From JAIYDQ01 sp034408855 (GTDB lineage Bacteria > Planctomycetota > Planctomycetia > Pirellulales > Pirellulaceae): 16,077 bases of DNA. Positions 14,099-16,077 of this stretch are shown here, piece by piece (position 1 is the first letter of the stretch; every line of letters starts with the position of its first letter). The DNA lies in assembly GCA_034408855.1 (NCBI GenBank), contig JAWXCK010000038.1:1-16077 (forward strand), in the 5' to 3' direction. Below the pieces are notes generated by a model. That model worked only from the letters and a program-made list of their open reading frames with translations, searched no databases and was not told the origin of the DNA. Position numbers and translations under genes: made by a program.

Positions 14099-14572
14099 AT
14101 GTCGTCAATGCCCGAGTTGCTAACAGCCTATCATGAAGCTGGTCATTGCGTGATGGCTATGATGGTAGGAGGTAATGTAGAGGTTGCGTCGATTAGTCCG
14201 GATCGGTCGGATAGGCCGCTTCACGGGATTGTCCAGGTGCGTTGGGATCGTCGTCCTTCTTTTGAATCGGAATGCCTCGTCGCTTTAGCCGGACTTGCCG
14301 CAGAAATGGTCTATCGCCAGGAACCATTTCACCCAGGCAGTGTCGCAGAATGGTCCGAAGACTGGGGAATTGCTTGGGATTTAGCGGGATTGCGGGTTTC
14401 AGACGAGGAAAAACGCGTGCGACTCCTTGAAGCATTGACGGTTAAAATCTATCAACTCTTTCATCGAGATTACGTCTGGAACGCCGTCGCGGCACTCGCC
14501 GACGAATTGCTCGCTCATGAAACGATCTATGAACCCGAGATCGATGAAACGGTGCGTTTTTGGTTGCGCTGA
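14099..14572 (+). CDS. Small stand-alone M41-like (FtsH-type) metallopeptidase domain protein
   Basis: This 157-residue protein carries the zinc motif AYHEAGHCV (H12, E13, H16), as in the M41 peptidase of FtsH. It is followed by a helix resembling FtsH's second segment (CLVALAGLAAEMVY, then SEDWGIAWDLAG), where D88 sits where FtsH has its third zinc ligand. No AAA+ ATPase domain and no membrane segment is present, so only the peptidase half of FtsH is represented, with no unfoldase. ATG 14099 and ATG 14108 are both possible starts and neither has a strong Shine-Dalgarno. It is divergent from the exosortase-like gene across 65 nt that must hold both promoters. The family assignment is fairly sure; the target proteins are unknown. 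Confidence 0.72.
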   Translation: MSSMPELLTAYHEAGHCVMAMMVGGNVEVASISPDRSDRPLHGIVQVRWDRRPSFESECLVALAGLAAEMVYRQEPFHPGSVAEWSEDWGIAWDLAGLRVSDEEKRVRLLEALTVKIYQLFHRDYVWNAVAALADELLAHETIYEPEIDETVRFWLR

Positions 14573-14654
14573 ATTATTCACCTATAACGGGCCAATTTAC
14601 GCCAATCATTAGCTGGGCATGTTCTTTAGAATATTTTATTTTCAATCCGGTCAA

Positions 14655-14663
14655 TGCTATAAA
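14655..14663 (+). promoter_or_regulatory. Candidate extended -10 promoter of the M24 peptidase gene
   Basis: TGCTATAAA fits an extended -10 element (TGnTATAAT-like) about 30 nt before ATG 14693. The -35 position (TTTATT) is poor, as often seen with extended -10 sites. The flanking 120-nt gap is A/T-rich. Confidence 0.4.
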
Positions 14664-14680
14664 ATTAGCCCCATGAACAA

Positions 14681-14686
14681 AGAGGA
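14681..14686 (+). promoter_or_regulatory. Shine-Dalgarno of the M24 peptidase gene
   Basis: AGAGGA lies 6 nt before ATG 14693 and fixes this start. Confidence 0.65.
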
Positions 14687-14692
14687 AATAGT

Positions 14693-15862
14693 ATGACGCT
14701 CAGTCCTTGGCAAGCCAGAATCATGGCTGGTATCCCCTCGCTCAACGCCGCTCTCTACCGACGGATTCGATTTCTCGTCGGCGACCCTGTCTCGATCATT
14801 GAAATTGGTGGCGATGCGGGCACTGTTACATCGACACTCATTCTTCGAGACATCGAAATCGAGCGAGCGAAAGCCAAAGCTCGGGCCGATGCTTTTGCTT
14901 GTCCCAAAGATTTTGAACCTGCCACTGGACTTTCGGGTGATCGAGAAACGGCCACAGCGCAAGCAACCGCTGAATGCTTATTGCGAAACGGTGTCAATTC
15001 GGTGGTCGCTGATCGTAGTCTGCCGTTGATCTTCGCAGAGTTCATACGTCGTGCTGGAATCGAAATTATTTGCGATACCGAATGGGGAGTGATCGAGCGA
15101 CGTCAGAAAGACGATCAGGAGTTGGAATTCATCGAGAAAGCCCAAAACATTACCGAGCTTGTCATGAAACGAGCCTGTGAGACAGTTGCCAATGCTGTCC
15201 CCGATCGTCTCGGACAGTTAACCTTGAATGGTGAATTGCTTTCGAGCGAATCGTTGCGGGCAAAGATCGATCAGTGGTTGATTGAACAAGCCTATTCGAA
15301 TCCTGGCTCGATCGTCGCGTGCGGTCCCATGGGCGCTGACTGCCACGAACATGGTCATGGCCCGCTCGTTACAGAACAGCCGATCATTATCGATATTTTT
15401 CCACGCGATAAGTCGACGCTTTACAATGGCGACTGTACACGCACTGTGGTCAACGGGAAGATTTCGGAACGCATACAAAAAATGCACGCCGCAGTCGTAG
15501 CTGCCAAGGGGGCCGCGACTGCCACCGTCAAGCCTGGCGTCACTGGGCATGCCGTTGATTTAATTACCGCAGAAACAATTCGCAGCCACGGATTTTCGAT
15601 GGGACTGCCGAGTACCGACGACAACGACGATTACACGGCCATGACTCACGGCACTGGCCACGGAGTAGGATTAGAAGTCCACGAACCTCCGCTACTTGCC
15701 AGCGGCGGTGTCGAGCTCCTCGTTGGCGATGTCGTCATGATCGAGCCCGGACTTTATTGCCGAGCAGTCGGTGGCGTTCGCGTCGAAGATATGGTGGTCG
15801 TCACCGAAGACGGATGCCGCAACTTGAATCGGTTGCCCGAAGGACTTGATTGGCGCGATTAA
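14693..15862 (+). CDS. M24-family metallopeptidase (Xaa-Pro aminopeptidase-like)
   Basis: This 389-residue protein has an N-terminal creatinase-like domain (about 1-145) and a C-terminal pita-bread peptidase domain (about 147-385). All five metal ligands of the M24 family are readable: D234 (IIIDIFPRD), D247 (NGDCTRTVV), H323 (THGTGHGVGLEVHE), E351 (MIEPGLY) and E365 (GGVRVEDMVVV). The family removes N-terminal residues, classically ahead of proline, using two Mn or Co ions. No signal peptide is present, so it should be cytoplasmic and act in peptide turnover. The N-terminal domain has odd stretches (RAKAKARADAFACPKDFEP) and the exact specificity (Xaa-Pro aminopeptidase versus prolidase) cannot be fixed by eye. 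It appears monocistronic. Confidence 0.9.
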   Translation: MTLSPWQARIMAGIPSLNAALYRRIRFLVGDPVSIIEIGGDAGTVTSTLILRDIEIERAKAKARADAFACPKDFEPATGLSGDRETATAQATAECLLRNGVNSVVADRSLPLIFAEFIRRAGIEIICDTEWGVIERRQKDDQELEFIEKAQNITELVMKRACETVANAVPDRLGQLTLNGELLSSESLRAKIDQWLIEQAYSNPGSIVACGPMGADCHEHGHGPLVTEQPIIIDIFPRDKSTLYNGDCTRTVVNGKISERIQKMHAAVVAAKGAATATVKPGVTGHAVDLITAETIRSHGFSMGLPSTDDNDDYTAMTHGTGHGVGLEVHEPPLLASGGVELLVGDVVMIEPGLYCRAVGGVRVEDMVVVTEDGCRNLNRLPEGLDWRD

Positions 15863-15899
15863 TACGAACTTGCAATTCGTCGTCGCGGCTATAACATAG

Positions 15900-16077
15900 C
15901 TAGTCCACTGTCCAACGCATTCCGATTAAAATTAAAATCGCTAAATGATATTGGAAGTTGTTGAACGTCTTCTTGTTTCGCTCTTCCGCAGAAACTGTGG
16001 GTGGTTTTCGTGATCCGCAATCGATTTTAGCCGTGAAATACAAGGAAAACACTCGACTGAGTGATTGCAAAAACCAA
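15900..16077 (-). CDS. Possible 3' end of a minus-strand gene entering from the right edge
   Basis: On the minus strand a frame is open from the window edge for 58 codons to TAG at 15900-15902. The product ends with a hydrophobic stretch (HLAILILIG) then MRWTVD. No family is recognised and 58 open codons could be chance. The convergent layout with the M24 gene (37 nt between stops) is compatible with a real gene. Confidence 0.35.
   Translation of the reverse strand, partial: WFLQSLSRVFSLYFTAKIDCGSRKPPTVSAEERNKKTFNNFQYHLAILILIGMRWTVD

Overview
The window reads as chromosomal DNA of a planctomycete, most likely a Pirellulaceae relative (Rhodopirellula/Blastopirellula type). This is inferred from gene content: a giant secreted protein with a GEVED motif, a beta-helix-like passenger and a dockerin-like tail; two PEP-CTERM proteins; an exosortase-like membrane protein; a secreted sulfatase; and a short intergenic double-hairpin repeat. 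There are no phage, transposase or CRISPR signals.

Region 1 (1-4200) is a cell-surface block. A large secreted protein enters from the left edge and ends in a two-EF-hand, dockerin-like tail. It is followed by a 215-residue, cohesin-like PEP-CTERM gene. The unit [dockerin tail + PEP-CTERM gene] has been duplicated in tandem. In the second unit the dockerin tail has decayed (a 2-nt frameshift and a net 128-nt deletion), while the PEP-CTERM copy stayed intact with no indel across 215 codons. In the first copy the stop codon corresponding to TAA is CAA, so its frame runs on into the decayed tail.

Region 2 (4200-7330) begins with a non-coding gap holding an imperfect inverted repeat built of small hairpins. 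A probable two-gene operon follows: an exported carbon-nitrogen hydrolase with an N-terminal beta-sandwich-like part, then an exported sulfatase 18 nt downstream whose formylglycine motif is C-H-V-S-R instead of C-x-P-x-R. Both look like extracytoplasmic degradative enzymes.

Region 3 (7378-9895) holds a minus-strand tRNA-Ser(GGA), a zinc-independent MDR oxidoreductase overlapping by 8 nt a TauE/SafE-type permease, and a convergent RimI-type N-acetyltransferase.

Region 4 (10160-14600) holds an exported protein of unknown function. Convergent to it and overlapping by 10 nt is a membrane-anchored TPR protein, preceded on the same strand by an exosortase-like multi-pass protein. Divergent from that is a small stand-alone M41-like (HEAGH) metallopeptidase domain. 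The exosortase-like gene is the natural candidate partner for the PEP-CTERM proteins of region 1, although 9 kb separates them.

Region 5 (14650-16077) holds an M24 aminopeptidase-type gene with a full set of metal ligands, and possibly the 3' end of a minus-strand gene entering from the right edge.
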